Origin: Pleurotus djamor
Lineage: Eukaryota > Basidiomycota > Agaricomycetes > Agaricales > Pleurotaceae
Assembly (NCBI GenBank): GCA_029747585.1
Contig: JAPEVF010000125.1
Coordinates: 1 to 64,000, forward strand
Direction of reading: 5' to 3'
DNA length: 64,000 nt
In this document: piece after piece, positions 12,524-25,243 of the stretch
How the letters are laid out: the number at the start of each line of letters is the position of its first letter
Numbering within the stretch: position 1 is the stretch's first letter
The notes under the pieces: generated by a model
Databases searched by the model: none
Seen by the model: only the letters and a program-made list of their open reading frames with translations
What the model was told of the DNA's origin: nothing
Program-made: the position numbers and the translations under genes

Positions 12524-12943
12524 TCATATGGACTCAGAGTCCAATCGAGTGTTTGGGTCCTCCAGAGTCCGTGCCATCAGGACTGTTTCGATTGGATCAG
12601 CATTCAGGAGATGCACAGGAGTCTCTCCTGGGCGTGCATCGAAGTTGCTGCCCTTCAAGCTGAAATCCATCACGGGCTTAATGATGCGACGATGTACCAC
12701 GTTTTCTAAGGCTCGATTGTTGAAGATTGACAGGTCGACTTTGGAGTCCAACAAAGCGTTGCAGAAGGCAGGTGACTCTGGATAGCATCACACGATCACG
12801 ATCGCCTGCTCCCGATAATAATACCCATCCAAAGCGTGGGCGTCTCACCGGTATCACCGCCTTACTAGTGCCGCGTCGAAAATATGTCCTGGAAGCTTCT
12901 TGGAGATATCACGGCTACACAAGGACCCACGGGGAGCTGTCAT
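12524..12943 (-). CDS. Hypothetical protein, possibly a degenerate ankyrin-like fragment
   Basis: Two exons can be joined in frame: 12943-12866 (starting MTAPRGSLCSRDISKK) and 12775-12524, with donor GTAAGG and acceptor CAGAG, giving 109 residues. The second exon contains FDARPGETPVHLLNADPIE, loosely like an ankyrin helix pair. That resemblance is weak and the call is inference. Nothing comparable is seen in the other arm. Confidence 0.3.
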
Positions 12944-13196
12944 GTCGAGGGAACTGAGCGGCATCACTGTGTGCGTCCCAACATCAACGCACTTGATATG
13001 GAAATAATGGGGGTTGAATTTCGTTTCATTGGGGGTCCTAAGTTTAGCTGAATGGATGTTCTATGATACGAACGAAGCACCCATCACGATAACATCTATC
13101 AGAAAAGAAAATAGCCCCAAGTGATAGCTAGGAGGACACGGACAGCACCAACCACAGCTTCATGTGCCGTGCATCAAGCTTTGATCCTGGCGATCT
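12944..13196. other. Intergenic, no feature seen
   Basis: This is a short AT-balanced stretch between the hypothetical gene start at 12943 and the 3' end of the zinc-finger gene at 13197. No coding signal or repeat is visible. Confidence 0.5.
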
Positions 13197-14133
13197 CTAT
13201 GATCCGACAGAATTGGCTGATGACTGATCCCGTCTATTCTTGCGTCTCCTCTTCCCATCACCTTGAGAAGGAACCGCTTTCGGCGGCGCCGGCAGGTAAA
13301 TAACTGTGTCCATAGAAAGGTTCATCCACGGCCTTGAAGAATCAGGGTGCCTTTTAGCGTGGGTCGCCTCAGCAGGTGGTGGTAGAACTCGTGTCACTTC
13401 TTCAGCATTCTCAACGCTCGAACGGGATGCTGGCCGTGAAACCGAAGGCGAGGGAACAAATGCTGATACGGTTACTTTCTTCGTTTTAGAGTTCAAGGAT
13501 ATCACTTTGCGTGGTTCGTTGGTTGATGGTCGTAGCATGGTTCCTGGCGGAGGCGTTGTGGAAGCGGTGATAGTAGCTGATGGATTGGGAGTGGCAGATA
13601 GCGTTGGGAATGCACCAGCCGCTCGGCGAGCCTCCTCCTCCCGTTTCTGCTTTTCATCCAGTTCCTTCTGTATTGTTTCAGCTATTTGTGTCTCCAGCCG
13701 ACTGACGACAGTCGTTCTCAGGGATTCAGTGGGTAACAGGCCTGTGCCACAATGCGGACAAGCCATGTACGGCGGGTTGATAACGCACAGGATTAGCCCA
13801 CACGTACGGCATATGGGCGTGTAGGAAGATAAGGCATGTTCCCTGGCTGGTGAGCATTAGAGAGTTCATCAGGGAAAGGAAGGTTGGATTTGGCCGACCT
13901 TGACAAAAGCATCCACCGTGAGGGTCCTTCTCCGTGCCGTTGTACGAACGAACTCGGTTCAGGAGTGTTTCTAAGTGTATGATTTCCTTACTCTTCACCG
14001 GCTCCTTCGAAGCGTTCCCCTTTCGTTTCCCAGAGCCCGAAGTCGGTTGTGGATGAGACGAATGCTGCGCAGGTTTGATACGATCTGACGGAACGGACGA
14101 GGCCGATTTTGACCAAGCAGTCTTATTCGACAT
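13197..14133 (-). CDS. RQT4: RQT4/TRIP4-type zinc-finger protein (zf-C2HC5)
   Basis: Likely the fungal counterpart of the ASC-1/TRIP4 zinc-finger subunit (yeast Rqt4), part of the RQT/ASCC complex that splits collided ribosomes on ubiquitinated 40S subunits. The model has exons 14133-13899 and 13846-13197 with a 52-nt intron, giving 294 residues. The zinc finger spans the splice junction at about residues 75-120: CFCQAREHAL, then CRTCGLILC, then CPHCG, matching the C2HC5 pattern. The rest is Lys/Glu-rich coiled sequence (ELDEKQKREEEARRAA) followed by a Ser/Thr/Pro-rich tail ending in basic GDGKRRRKNRRDQ. It is shorter than TRIP4 and lacks an ASCH domain, as is common in fungi. Family assignment rests on the Cys/His spacing. 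Confidence 0.78.
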
Positions 14134-17100
14134 GGAGCGCGTAGATGAATCTGCTCAAAATTCAATTAGAGACAAAGGAAAACTTTTGATGAAGGATGTA
14201 GCCACTTAGGATGGTTGCAAGAACTGCACAGGAATTGGCGCCCGTTTCGTTTCTCTCCCATCACCGCGTGCACCTGTGTCGGCTAAAATAGATACTTCCA
14301 ATTCCAATGATGCGTTCCATCAGACTTCCGGTACATATATCTGATGTCGCGGGCTTTTACAAGTAAAGCAAAAACTACAAGTTTCATTGAAGACTAGTCC
14401 TCCTGAGGCAACCCGCGTTCGATGCCAGATATATGTTGGATATATGTCTATGAGCGACAAACTACACCTAGCAGCTGGGCTCATAATATACTTCACGGCT
14501 GAAAGAAACGAAGGGAATTCTCAATAGAAAACCAAACTGGCTTCGCTGCTTGAGGATGGGTCATAATGTACGTGCTTGGCTTACGATAGAGCGAAGAGAT
14601 GGAAGGAGTTTCCTCAAGGGTTTGATTCGATCAATGTAGTTTGGGCTTGATGTCTCGAAACATTGGAAGACTGTACTTTGACCAGAGACGTTCAAATCGA
14701 GAGAAATACGAACACACTGCACAGAGTACCCCGGGTTCGGCGTGCACATTCTAAGTGATTCCTCCCACGGAAGCGCCGTGGCTGATGGTCACCGAGCAAA
14801 GAGAACCATGGTAAGGGTAAGGGTTCGCGCAGAGGGCTAGATGACTAGGGTCCCTTGGTGCCCGGGTGAAACCAGGGGTGACTATGAGAATGAGACAGAG
14901 CAGAGCCTCATTCTCATGCCGGGGTTTGTGCGCCTGAAGAGCCCACTCACCTTGTGGATGAATGGCAAAACACAGATAAAAAACTGACGGTCGAATAATT
15001 CACGATTTGATCAGACTTCAATCAAAACGGTCGTTGCAATGCAAATTCGATTGAGCTTGGTGAGAAAAGTGGCATGCCGGAGTGTTGAGAGAAACTGTCG
15101 CGTCACAGACGGTGGAAGCGAAGGTCTGCATGCCAGAAAGGGGCTAGGGCACTCATGTATTCTAGAAAAGCCNAGAGAGAGACTATGAGGATGACAGACT
15201 GACGAGGGTGGGACCGCAAGGAGTGTTCCTAGTGTAAGTAAACGAGAGGAACCAGTGACAGATCGCAACGGGCTCTTGGATATTTCAAAGTCGAATGAGC
15301 GCCGTGATGAATGGAATCGTGATGTGATTGCAACTAACATCAACGGCGGACAGGACGAGAAAGTTGTTGATAAGAGGATAAGGCTGAACTAGGGACAGTC
15401 CCACTAGCTACGGCAATCGGTGTTCGGGAAGCTCGGGTTTCTTGAATTAGTGATTAGTGGCGACCTTTGCAAGCACCGCCGCCTGCTAGTGAAGGGGCCA
15501 GCTCATTAATTGCATTCATGAGTCCAATTACCGGTCGTCGAAGCGTTGTTCCAATGCGACACCCGTTTATTGCTGTCAAAGATCCATTAAGCAGTGCGAT
15601 TGAAGAGACCAAGTCGATGGGCTCATCTTGATCTCAGCAAACAAAGTTCCCCCAAAGGTACTCCAAGTCGAGCCTATTTTTGACGATGATTGATGTTCAG
15701 CGATGGGTGATGGTTTGATAGATTAGTAAGTAAGCCTTCCAACCGAGCTGATTGCGCAATATGAATTAATGGAAAGCGAGAGAAGGAAGGAAGCTTGAAC
15801 GTACTAAGAACATTTGTGTGCGGCAGTTCGCAAGGCTTCCATTATCATGTCGCTCAAGCCTAGTTTAGTAGGGAGCTCGAGCGAAGAAGCCTGACTTGTC
15901 AGCGCTGATGTGCCAAACCCACATCGGTAGAATACAATCCCGTGCCCAGTAAGTAGACGGCCGTTGGAGAGGGATAGAAGCAAGGACAAAGTGTGGGTAG
16001 ATGACGGCAGACAATATACTCCATCATCCATCAGAAGGAACAGCTGAAAGGCAAAGTGACTTACTCACCTTGCATGCGCCCGCGTGACAATACCACAAGT
16101 CGGTTTTGCGAGCTAAAAACATCATGGGAAGGATGCCCCACATGCTCATTCGAATATATCGGAACCGAGAAAACGGCGACATAAGCTTAAAAGGAAAGAA
16201 GGGTAAAAAGTAGCAGAAAATGACGAAAAGTCTCCATGGCGGGCTGGCGAAGGTGGATGGTCCCTCTTGGGTCAGGAAAAGACCGAGCCGGAGCTCAAGT
16301 AATGAGTCTCCGCAAAGACGGCACCCAGAATGTGAGAGGTTGAACGTGCGCAGTTACAGGACTGTCCAAGCGTCACCGCAAGGCTCGCATCATGTTATCC
16401 ATCCAATCCATGACCAAACCTTAGCATCGCTTTGTCTTGATTCGAACGTCTATATTTGACGAGTTCGGGACGATGTTGTCCAGGCGTGAGACATTCTGGA
16501 TGGAATCTTCAAGTAAGTAGGTGGCCCTGAGGAACATGGCTCCACACTTCAGGGGGGCTCGCCGAGTCTACAAATGCTCGATCAAACACTGGAAAAAAAT
16601 GAAGCGAGACTTCCGTTGTCAGAGGAGGTAATGACGTGGGAAGTAAGAGACTTCATGGGGTATGGAATTCTGGTGAAATGTGCGTAGATGCCGTCCCGTA
16701 AAAACGTAGAGTTTGATGCGCTGGGTTTGTTGTTTGAATAAGGGAGGAGGCAAATTATGCAAGGAACCCGTTGTGAGAACGGAGGAACACCGTGTGTACA
16801 TGCATCCTGAAGTTCGATGTGGGTTTCCGCCGCAGACGCTCGCAAGAACTGGGTGCGTGTGTTATCACTGGGCTCGAGGTAATGAAATGCGCGGTTCTCG
16901 GCGTTCCCATGAGATATGTGCGTCGCCACGTCAAATTATCATAGTCGTGATGCGCCGGTTTTGATGGCAGTGGCCTCGCAGGGGTCAGGGATATGACTTT
17001 GAGAAGATAGCCGTCTAGTGGTACCCGTACACTGGGTTAGGAGGGTAGTTATCGTCATCATGAAAATGATCAAAAAGTGATCGCAGATCGCCGTGGAAAG

Positions 17101-18012
17101 CAGCGTGGGCTGAGGCATCAACCGTTGAAGAAAAGATTCGATGTCATGGTCCTTGTATTCTATCACCAGGTCCATGGGGATGAGGCATAGGCTCAGTGTC
17201 CCAGAGGCGTTGAAGCTTTTGTGTCCTGGAACAACGCAGCATCAGACCTGTGTGGCTGTCAGGGAGAGCGATGGGGTAGTTGTACACGTCTGTTTGGAAA
17301 ATGGTTGAGTTGCTAACAGATGATGTGGCAACTGATTGGTGGGCCTACGGTGCGTAATTATAGCACGCCTCGCTCCACGGTGAGGTTCAATGTGTAAAGG
17401 AATACACAGGTGAGGGCGACTGAGAGTCCATTTAGACATTATCCCAGTGATGGCTTCGCCAGCGCGTCAAGCTCGCACAGTAGCCACGAGACGAGCGAGG
17501 CGAAGGCGATGCTGACGGTATGGGGGGAGAAGAGATATTTCGCATTTCGCAGAGGCACAAGCCAGTCTGAGATCTCGTCTGAAACAGCCGTTCAAAAGTG
17601 TAGGTGCCACACATCTCTAAAATGGGAGTAAAAATCTTGATCGTCAATACACGAGGCACTCTGGGCTTTGTAAACGAAAACGGCCATGATATCAACAAAG
17701 AAGATCAGAGACGTACAGCGCTTTCAATATCGTTACGCCCTCGCAACAGAGTCACAGTGTTCTGTTCCGTTTAAAACCAGCCCAACTCCTCAACTCCCAT
17801 TCGACGCCTCCACCCGTTTGCAATTCCTGTGAGTAATTATCAGAATGAACATTCATGGGCGCTGACCGGGAAGACCTGAACCTCATTTAGGACGACATCA
17901 CAATTTTTTTCTGCATCTTCGACAACTCCGACATCACCTTCGAAGAATCCTTCATCAACCATCATCTTGCATCACTGAATCATTCGCGTCTGAGTCGTCT
18001 CGAAGCCCGTCG
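14134..18012. other. 3.9 kb intergenic region between divergent genes
   Basis: No gene could be supported. The region lies between the divergent starts of the zinc-finger gene (14133) and the first GATA gene (18013), so it probably carries regulatory sequence for the GATA gene. The open frames are short, unconserved and without splice context. Visible structure is limited to a perfect 11-bp hairpin at 14884-14917 and scattered AT-rich patches. An N is present at 15173. Confidence 0.5.
14884..14917. repeat. Perfect 11-bp hairpin
   Basis: ATGAGAATGAG at 14884-14894 is followed, after a 12-base loop, by its exact reverse complement at 14907-14917. No T-run follows and no gene ends nearby, so it is not a recognisable terminator. 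It may be a transcription-factor dyad. Confidence 0.6.
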
Positions 18013-18900
18013 ATGCCAGCCCGCGACAACGCAGCGATCTTTGCCTACAACACGTTAGTTCTGCTCTCCTCCTTCATCTCTGTCTGCTCACCGAATTCAC
18101 CTTCAGCATGACTGACCTACAACTCGATAACCGCCATCATCAATCTTCGCGATCTTCGCAGATGGACTCCCACTTGTACGCAGTTCATCACGAGTCCGCG
18201 ATGACGGAAGGGCCGATGAATGGAACGGCGTACGACCCGCCTCACTTTACGGGAGTGGAAGCCTCGCAAGCGCGTTCACTTAACCATCACCGGGCCTCGA
18301 ACGACCACCAACCGCCATATCGATACGACACGTCCGTTCATACGACCTACACATACCCAATGCCATCAGCGGGGGAGCCTGCTCGTCGCCGCGTCTTCCA
18401 ACATCGCTACACGCCAGATAACCGTATGCCCTACCACATGGAGAGACCACATAGCAGGGAGGTTCGCTACACGGACGACGTATCCACGAAATTGAGCGAC
18501 ACGGTGAAGCGCCAATGTTTCAACTGTCACTCACCTGAAACTTCGACCTGGAGGCGGTCGACACTGAGCCCGGGTAAAATTGTGAGGAAAAATCCACGTT
18601 TGCATTGGAATGGACGAGTCGCTGATGGAGTTGCCGGGGGTTGTTTTTCCATTACAGCTGTGCAACAAGTGTGGGCTCTATGAGCGCACCCATGGAATTG
18701 TGAGACCCTCACAGATCCCATCGAGGCGCGGGGCGTCATCAAGCCTTGCCAACCGTCGTGTTGATGACAGAAATGGTTGTCTGAACCTTCCCACACCGGT
18801 TCACCACCGTGTATCGGATGTTCATGATGTCCATCCCGACTTCACTTCAACGACGTATACAGGGATGTCAGCCCACGACATGCTCAATAACGAGGCTTAG
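18013..18900 (+). CDS. GATA-type zinc-finger transcription factor 1
   Basis: Probable nuclear DNA-binding regulator. Exons are 18013-18053, 18107-18581 and 18658-18900, giving 252 residues. The first 41-nt exon (MPARDNAAIFAYN) joins in phase through GTTAGT..TTCAG; starting at the ATG at 18108 is the alternative. The finger lies at about residues 150-175: CFNC, 19 residues including STWRRSTLSPGK, then CNKC followed by GLYERTHG. A 76-nt phase-0 intron falls inside the finger, between PGKI and LCNKC. The flank TDDVSTKLSDTVKRQ before the finger is shared with the GATA gene at 25244-26347. The N-terminus is rich in His, Ser and Tyr and is probably disordered. The target genes are unknown. Confidence 0.85.
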
Positions 18901-21900
18901 CTTCCGGTAATTTGGCACATATATTTGTGCAAGTGATGGGAGGTACGGATTCTTGATGATTCCACGGACTGCTTGTGCGAACGACCACTGGACCCGTCGT
19001 CACGAGCGTATTTAATTAGGGACCTGGGGTCGATAGTAAATTATCGTGATGTATAAGTAGTTTATGACTATTATTTAACGCAAGGGAATTAACGGACTTT
19101 TGCTGGGGGCAGGTCATATTCACCTGAAGATTTCAACGATACGATCACTCTGAAGCGAATTCGATCAAGGAGGACAGGCAGACCCTGCTGTCCAAAACCA
19201 GCAAACCACGGGGGAACGAAACCACGGTGCAACAATCGAAACCCAGAATATGAAGAGACGAAGGGCTGTCGATGTACATGCCGGCTTGAAGTTAAGGAAC
19301 TGAGGACATCCCGATAAACATCTAGTGCGACGACTTGTTGAAGACTTGAAGTTGAATGGAGCAAGACGAAGAGAAACTGGCACCAAGCGGAGCTTGAAAG
19401 GTTTCGGTCTCTCACGTGATCGTTCCGGACAGGGTCCGAATCGTCCGGGGGCTCACTTCCGTCCCTTCATCCCTTCGTCCATGGATGGTCTAGTGTCCCC
19501 CAGCCGCTCACCATTCTGCACATCACCCACACATTCTCGGAGTCTTCTGGGCCATGCCTCACACCGGAAAGGAAACACGACAACGCATCAATTTGATGCT
19601 CCTCCTTGCTGCGCGACGGTGCGTACATCCTTTGTAACCCTTGATGCATTGATGCATGATATCTGATGGACCTCAAGCTCCAGCCACCACGATCCGGTTC
19701 AAGTCGGCTACAGTAAACAAAAAACCCCAAGTTGTACGTATTACTTACGACGGGTGACGCAGACAATATCCTCCGTTGATCTCAAGCTCGGAGGTTGAAC
19801 CTTTCAAGATCACCTAGTTCCGATCCACGCTCAGCGGTCCCCCTCGCTCCATCAACGGCTCAAATTCAAACTGGTAAGGAACAGACCCTGAACGGATCCT
19901 ATGTAGTTTAGTCTACTTACTTCCAGCTAGGTTTAGCTTCCTCAGAGCAACTCGGACGGTGCACGCGTCTCCGGGATGCGCATCAGCGATGCACGACCAA
20001 CGATAAAATGCTCACGGAAGCGTGGAGTATATGCAGGTGTTTGAAGGGGAGATATGCGGGAGCGGGCAAAGTGGGCGATGCCTCAGACCCATCCTTCGTT
20101 CAAGGGTCTCTGCCGCGATTACGCCAAATCTGGCCAAGAATCGTACCTAAACTCCCCACCTCCGGGCTGCCAAATCCAGAACAATAGCATATCCCTCCAA
20201 TCTCCGGCGAAAAACCCATTCCATACTTACTCGTCCCCCCGTTATATCCGTTGATTGGTTGATTGGTCTTTCTTGATAGGAACGAACCGAACACACCCCT
20301 TCTCAATTCCAGTTCTTCGGAATTATCAAATTGCCCTCCTCGGTGGAATTCATCTCATCAATTCAACCCAAAAAAAAACATCCTACACACCCAGCCGGCC
20401 TATCTTCACGTCCAGGCTGAACCGATCCCTTTCCGGCAAGTCTTGCCACAGAGCTCCTGTGCAATGCGCAGAACCCCTCGGTCTTCCTTTCACAATGCCA
20501 ATATGCGATGGGAGGCGACTTTTAGTTCCACACCGCATGTGTCCTACATATTGCGAACATCCGTTCCCACCGCGCCAAATATAGCGCAGTTGCTGTGGTC
20601 CTTTCATCAGTCAGCACATATCATTCCTGTTGGACCCTAGTACGCTCCAAGACTGGGTTCTCGAAAAAGCTGTTTCATTGCTGTTCACCTGCCGTACGCA
20701 CGCATGTGCACATTGTGTCTCAGTGTCCCAATATGCCGACTGACCTCGCCACACGTTCGGAGATACGGTTTCCCTCTGCCCACTTGGTCCAAAGCCTCTT
20801 TCCCATCAAATATTGATATTGTTTGCGTTTTAGGGTTGGGAAACTCTCGCCTCCCTCCCCACTTGAGCACGTCTTCTTGCGCGCTTTTTTTTGATCCGGA
20901 TGTTTTTCATTTCCGTGGTTGGAATGGTTCGTTGTTCCATGCACCATGTGCAACCGCTTGACGTTCTTTGGGTTCTTTTGAGGGGTGGGCGTCGGAAAAG
21001 GGAGGTATTACTGAGTACGCGTCAATTGACGACCCGTAAAGCGAGGGATGGGATGCCGATGAAGGGATGAAGGGGTAGGGGCGTCATCGAGACCGAAGAC
21101 AGGCGAAGAAGACGAATTGAGAAGAAGGGTATGGAACTAACTAAATCCCATCCGGGTGGTTGAGTCACCGTTACCTCCATCGTCATCGACGCCTCCAATG
21201 GAAGTTATCCCCTTCCTCTTTCCTCTTTCGTGAGTGGTTGGTTACTCTACTCATGAACTCGTGTCCACCCTCCTTCCCTCAGGCGATAAAATGATTCCAT
21301 GTCCTGTCAAGACGGTCGCAGCGCGGAGACCGGATTATGGAGGAAGGGAGGGGTAGATCAATGATCACATGCCAAGGAATTGTATTTCGGGCAGAAGGGA
21401 GAAGGGCATAAAGGCGTGTTTAGGTGGGGAGGTGGGTTAAAGGCTTTATCATTATCACCGCGCTCATCTGATGCTCCAGNGTTTGGGACCAAAATTTTCG
21501 ACGGCTTACCCACATGAACGTGGAAAGTGCCACCACTTCTTGGTGGGTTCCCTTGAAAATGATGACATAAACGCTAATTTTCCTAAATTTTTTTACCCCC
21601 GTAGAAACCGAAAGAAGGAAAATAAAACCGAAAACTTAACGTCGTCGACTAACCCCTACTCCCAAGACTGCGCCGTGCTGCGTGTGTGGGGAGACGCGTG
21701 AAGCCGTGCACGCGCACGCACATGTGGACTTACCCATGCATAAACCAATGAAGAAACCTCGGCTCCGGGGCCGGGTAAGCTCTTCGTGGCTTCAATGAAA
21801 AGTTAAAGAGAGGGATGGGGTGGCAGCCAGCACCCTATCCATATCCAATGAATTGAGCTGAGTCTCAAACGCCCGTCTCTTGTCTCGTTTCCGTTTTCCG

Positions 21901-22325
21901 TTTTCTATTTTTTCTTTCTTGTCTCTTGTTTTTGTTTGACGAGGTGCAAAGCAAAGCAACACAGGGCAGGGCGCTGACGCGTTGACAGGCCGTGTGTGTC
22001 CCGATACCGTTTATATCTCTTCATGTGGACCCTCCCACCCTCAAGAGTGGGATAAACCCGCGCCCTATTTGCTCGGACTCTGACTGACTGACTCTCTGGT
22101 TATACACTATGTATAGCCCTTCTCTTCCTTTCCTTTCCTCTTTGCCTCTTTTCCTCTTTTCCTATTTTTCTGGTTTCCTGGTTTCTTGCCTTGATTCGCT
22201 CGGCTCGGCTTGCACTCTTTGGGAGGCGTGCTTTTTCTTGTTCCTTCTTTCTTTCTCCTACCTTCTCTCCGCTCTCCGCTTTCCTCAAAGAGCGCAATCA
22301 TGTCAAATTCCTGATGCGGTTCGAA

Positions 22326-22351
22326 TTATGATATGATATGATATGATGATA
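22326..22351. repeat. ATATG/ATG microsatellite
   Basis: A run of ATGAT-type units (atgatatgatatgatatg) sits in the gap between the two GATA genes. Confidence 0.7.
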
Positions 22352-22493
22352 GTGTGTTAACACCACCATCCCCATCCCCACGCACCAAGAGAAGGTCGCC
22401 ACCACCACCCTACTCCGTACTCCATACTGGGAATCCGAGGCCAATTTTGATCTTTTGATTTTTTGATTCGGTGATTGATGCGGTGTACCGTCA

Positions 22494-22520
22494 ACCATCG
22501 ACCATCGACCATCGACCATC
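22494..22520. repeat. Heptamer tandem repeat (accatcg x ~4)
   Basis: The unit ACCATCG is repeated about four times, followed by ACCATCATC. It is a local tandem repeat with no coding context. Confidence 0.75.
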
Positions 22521-23710
22521 ATCTGCCGTTTACCGTCGTACTCTACGGACATCGTCACGAGACTCTATAGAGCTATAGAGTCGGTGTACACTGTACAGGC
22601 TTACGCACCGTCACGAGTGGTGGGGGGTGGGAGGTTTTTTTTCCTCGTTCCCATCATCGATCATGTGGGACGCTCTGGCCCGCGTAAAGGAGCGGTAAAC
22701 GAGCGGGTAAAATGTTGGGAAGACCGCTGACTCCTGAGGCCTGAGGAGAGGAGGGGGGAGTTATGAATAATTGCGCCGTACGTGCGAGGTATCTTCCCCC
22801 GTTTGTTTGTTTTTTTGGTATCCTCTTTATTTATTTGGTCTCTGACGCAACTTTTGTTTTAGGAAGTATCGGAGGGAAACTTGAATTGAACATACCCCCC
22901 ACTAAATTATCCCATTATCCCATTATCCGACTCCCGAGTCGTCATTTGCTCCCAAAGAGGGTACGGTACGCGCTGCGCACGAATCACGATTGATAAGTGA
23001 GTAATTGATAATTGATAATTGACCCACCAACTGATGATGATGATTCCGAGTGCAGTTGATGATGATGTTGATGATTCCGACTCCGGTGATGGCATGATGG
23101 TATGATGGGCGATGGATGATGGATCATTGGATGGAAGGAAAAGAAGGGAAAGGGAGACGAAGAAGTCCGGATAAAATGATGCATGATGCATTGATGTATT
23201 TTTTTGATGATGGTACCCGTACATGGTGAGTATGTANGGGGGGTGAGCTTGGTGATGATCATTGCTTTCGGCCTGTGTAGAAATAATCTCGATTTTCGAT
23301 TTCGGCTTGGCCTTCGACTTCGAATTGACTATGTAGAGTACTGGCATTAGCATGACTGCTATGCTAGGTAAGTAACTGGCCGTCTAGCTCCATCCCAACA
23401 GTGGTCACTCGATATTTAGTGCTCAGCACTCAGCACTCGATGCCGAATACTCCAATCCTCCGAGTCGGTGCAGTGTCATGCCGGTGTGAACTTGCGGACT
23501 TGAACTGCCAAGTACCTGATACTCGTGCTCAAGCTCATTGCAATTGCAATTGCACTAACAATATTGCTGTCCCAACTTCTTCTTCTTCTTTTCTTCTTCT
23601 TTTGATAGCAAATACGATGCAAATGATGCATCGATGCCGATACCGGTGTCCACCCAAACACCCAAACGCCCAACACCCAACACGCGCATCGGGGGCTGGA
23701 ACTTGGGATA

Positions 23711-23737
23711 CCATCGTACATCGTACATCGTACATTT
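23711..23737. repeat. Octamer tandem repeat (catcgta x 3)
   Basis: CATCGTA units are repeated three times in a row within the inter-GATA gap. Confidence 0.7.
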
Positions 23738-23993
23738 TGCAGCAAAACGATACATTATTACGGATATGTAGTCATGTAGCTATGATATATGATCACTGAT
23801 CGTAGTCGTCTCGAACTCTCGCGAATCACAATGCATAACACACAACGATCTGAAATTTGAATCGTTACTGTTGCTCGTTGTCGGGATCCTTACATTCCAC
23901 CCACCACACCTCCGGGATACCAAATACCCAAGTACATCACCGGTGACCCATCGTGCATCACAGCGTACTCAGTACCGCTGTGATCAACGTCCA

Positions 23994-24050
23994 TTCCACA
24001 AATTCCACAAATTCCACAGGGCAATTATTGAATATTGAATATTGATAATT
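23994..24050. repeat. Two adjacent tandem repeats
   Basis: AATTCCACA is repeated three times (about 23,994-24,020). It is followed at once by TGAATAT-type units (about 24,024-24,050). Both are typical replication-slippage repeats. Confidence 0.7.
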
Positions 24051-24396
24051 GAAGACATGTTACTTAGGTCATCCTCCGCACAAATCGAATAAACGATCGA
24101 TCGTGATTCGTCTTTTCAGGCTTTCAGGCTTTCAGGACTGCTTTGTCAGTCCCCGATGGCTCAGAGTCCAAATGATGGTGTCCATGTGTGTGCCAGTGGG
24201 CGAGTCGAGTATGCACTCTATGAGAGGTTCCATACCACCTCTACTGACGCGCGATACATTATCGACATTGATGCGAGGTGTATTGATTTCCGATGCGCTG
24301 ATGCGCGCACAATAGACGATGAACGTTTGAACGACCGGCGAAGTACAATCGGCGGAGCAATGTAAACTTCTCTTCTTTGTCTTCGCGGAGAAAAAA

Positions 24397-24445
24397 AGAG
24401 CACAGAGCATAGAGCACAGAGCACAGAGCATAGAGCATATAGACG
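24397..24445. repeat. Tandem repeat of GAGCACAGAGCATA units
   Basis: AGAGCACAGAGCATAGAGC-type units are repeated several times. The minus-strand frames with MLCALCS repeats are a product of this repeat and are not a gene. Confidence 0.75.
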
Positions 24446-25243
24446 TCTAAAGAATCAGAGAGCATCGTTTACTGGTATACAACGTGACTGTACAAAAAAT
24501 TTTCTTCGATATCTTACTGCTCTGGAAAAACCCGATAAGAACTTGGAAGTGAAAACTGGAGTCCATAAATAAAAGGCAAAAAAGAGAGAATGGACAGGGA
24601 AGGAAGGATACACTGTAAAGAAAACAAGGTCTATAGGTGTGTGCGTGTGAGGAGGTGTGAGGAAGTATGGAGGTATGGAGGTGAGGGAAGAGGATGGAGT
24701 GCCGGGTGAGGAGGGTGGAGAGAGAGACAATCGATACAGTTCCAAAACCAAACATGCATAATGCGGGCAAAAAAGAAACAGAAAATCAAAGGAACGGAAA
24801 CATGGAAACAAAAAAGAAACAGAGAAAAGCAAGGGAACTCGGATAAGGATAGGACAAAGGACNAAAAGAGACACAAAAACGCGCAAAGCAAGCCAGCCAA
24901 AAAACAACAATCAAACGAGCAATCCATCAAACAAAAAGGAGAGTGATGAGTGAGTGAGTGGGTGAGGGAGGGAGTGGTGAGGGGAGAGGAGGGGAAACGA
25001 ACGGATCACACCCTTCAACTACTCAGGGCTGCGTTCGAACACCGGGACGGACAGCAGCCGCGGGAAGACAAACCACTCCAGAGTTCGCATCGTCCCAAAG
25101 TGAAGCACCCCATAAAAGGTGATTTTTTCTTCATTTATCGACATCCTTCATCCCAGATACCGCAACGATTCAATATTCAGGGTCGACCAACAAGCCGCAC
25201 CACGGCTCGTTCCCATGAAAAATCGAAGCGAGTGATAATAATA

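Larger units (their letters stand above)
18901..25243. other. 6.3 kb gap between convergent genes, rich in short tandem repeats
   Basis: No protein gene is supported. Both flanking genes point into this gap, so it is not an ordinary promoter region. The first part (to about 21,000) has no clear structure. From about 21,900 on it is pyrimidine-rich, with many microsatellites and low-complexity frames. Many of the longer open frames here are simple Ser/Lys/Glu or Phe/Leu repeats created by composition. A noncoding transcript, long 3' UTRs or a decayed gene are possible but cannot be shown from sequence alone. Confidence 0.55.

Noticed and set aside
14800..14832. Telomere-like ggtaagggtaagggtt
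   Set aside because: It has only two or three imperfect units, with no extended array and no subtelomeric context.
20054..20961. Several overlapping 70-125 codon frames on both strands
   Set aside because: There is no consistent frame usage, no recognisable domain and no good splice sites. They are best explained as chance in long gene-free DNA.
22100..22301. Lys/Glu/Arg-rich frames on the minus strand
   Set aside because: These come from pyrimidine-rich low-complexity DNA and occur in two frames at once.
24132..24930. Frames with MLCALCS-type and Phe/Leu/Ser-rich repeats
   Set aside because: They are a direct product of tandem repeats and purine-rich runs.
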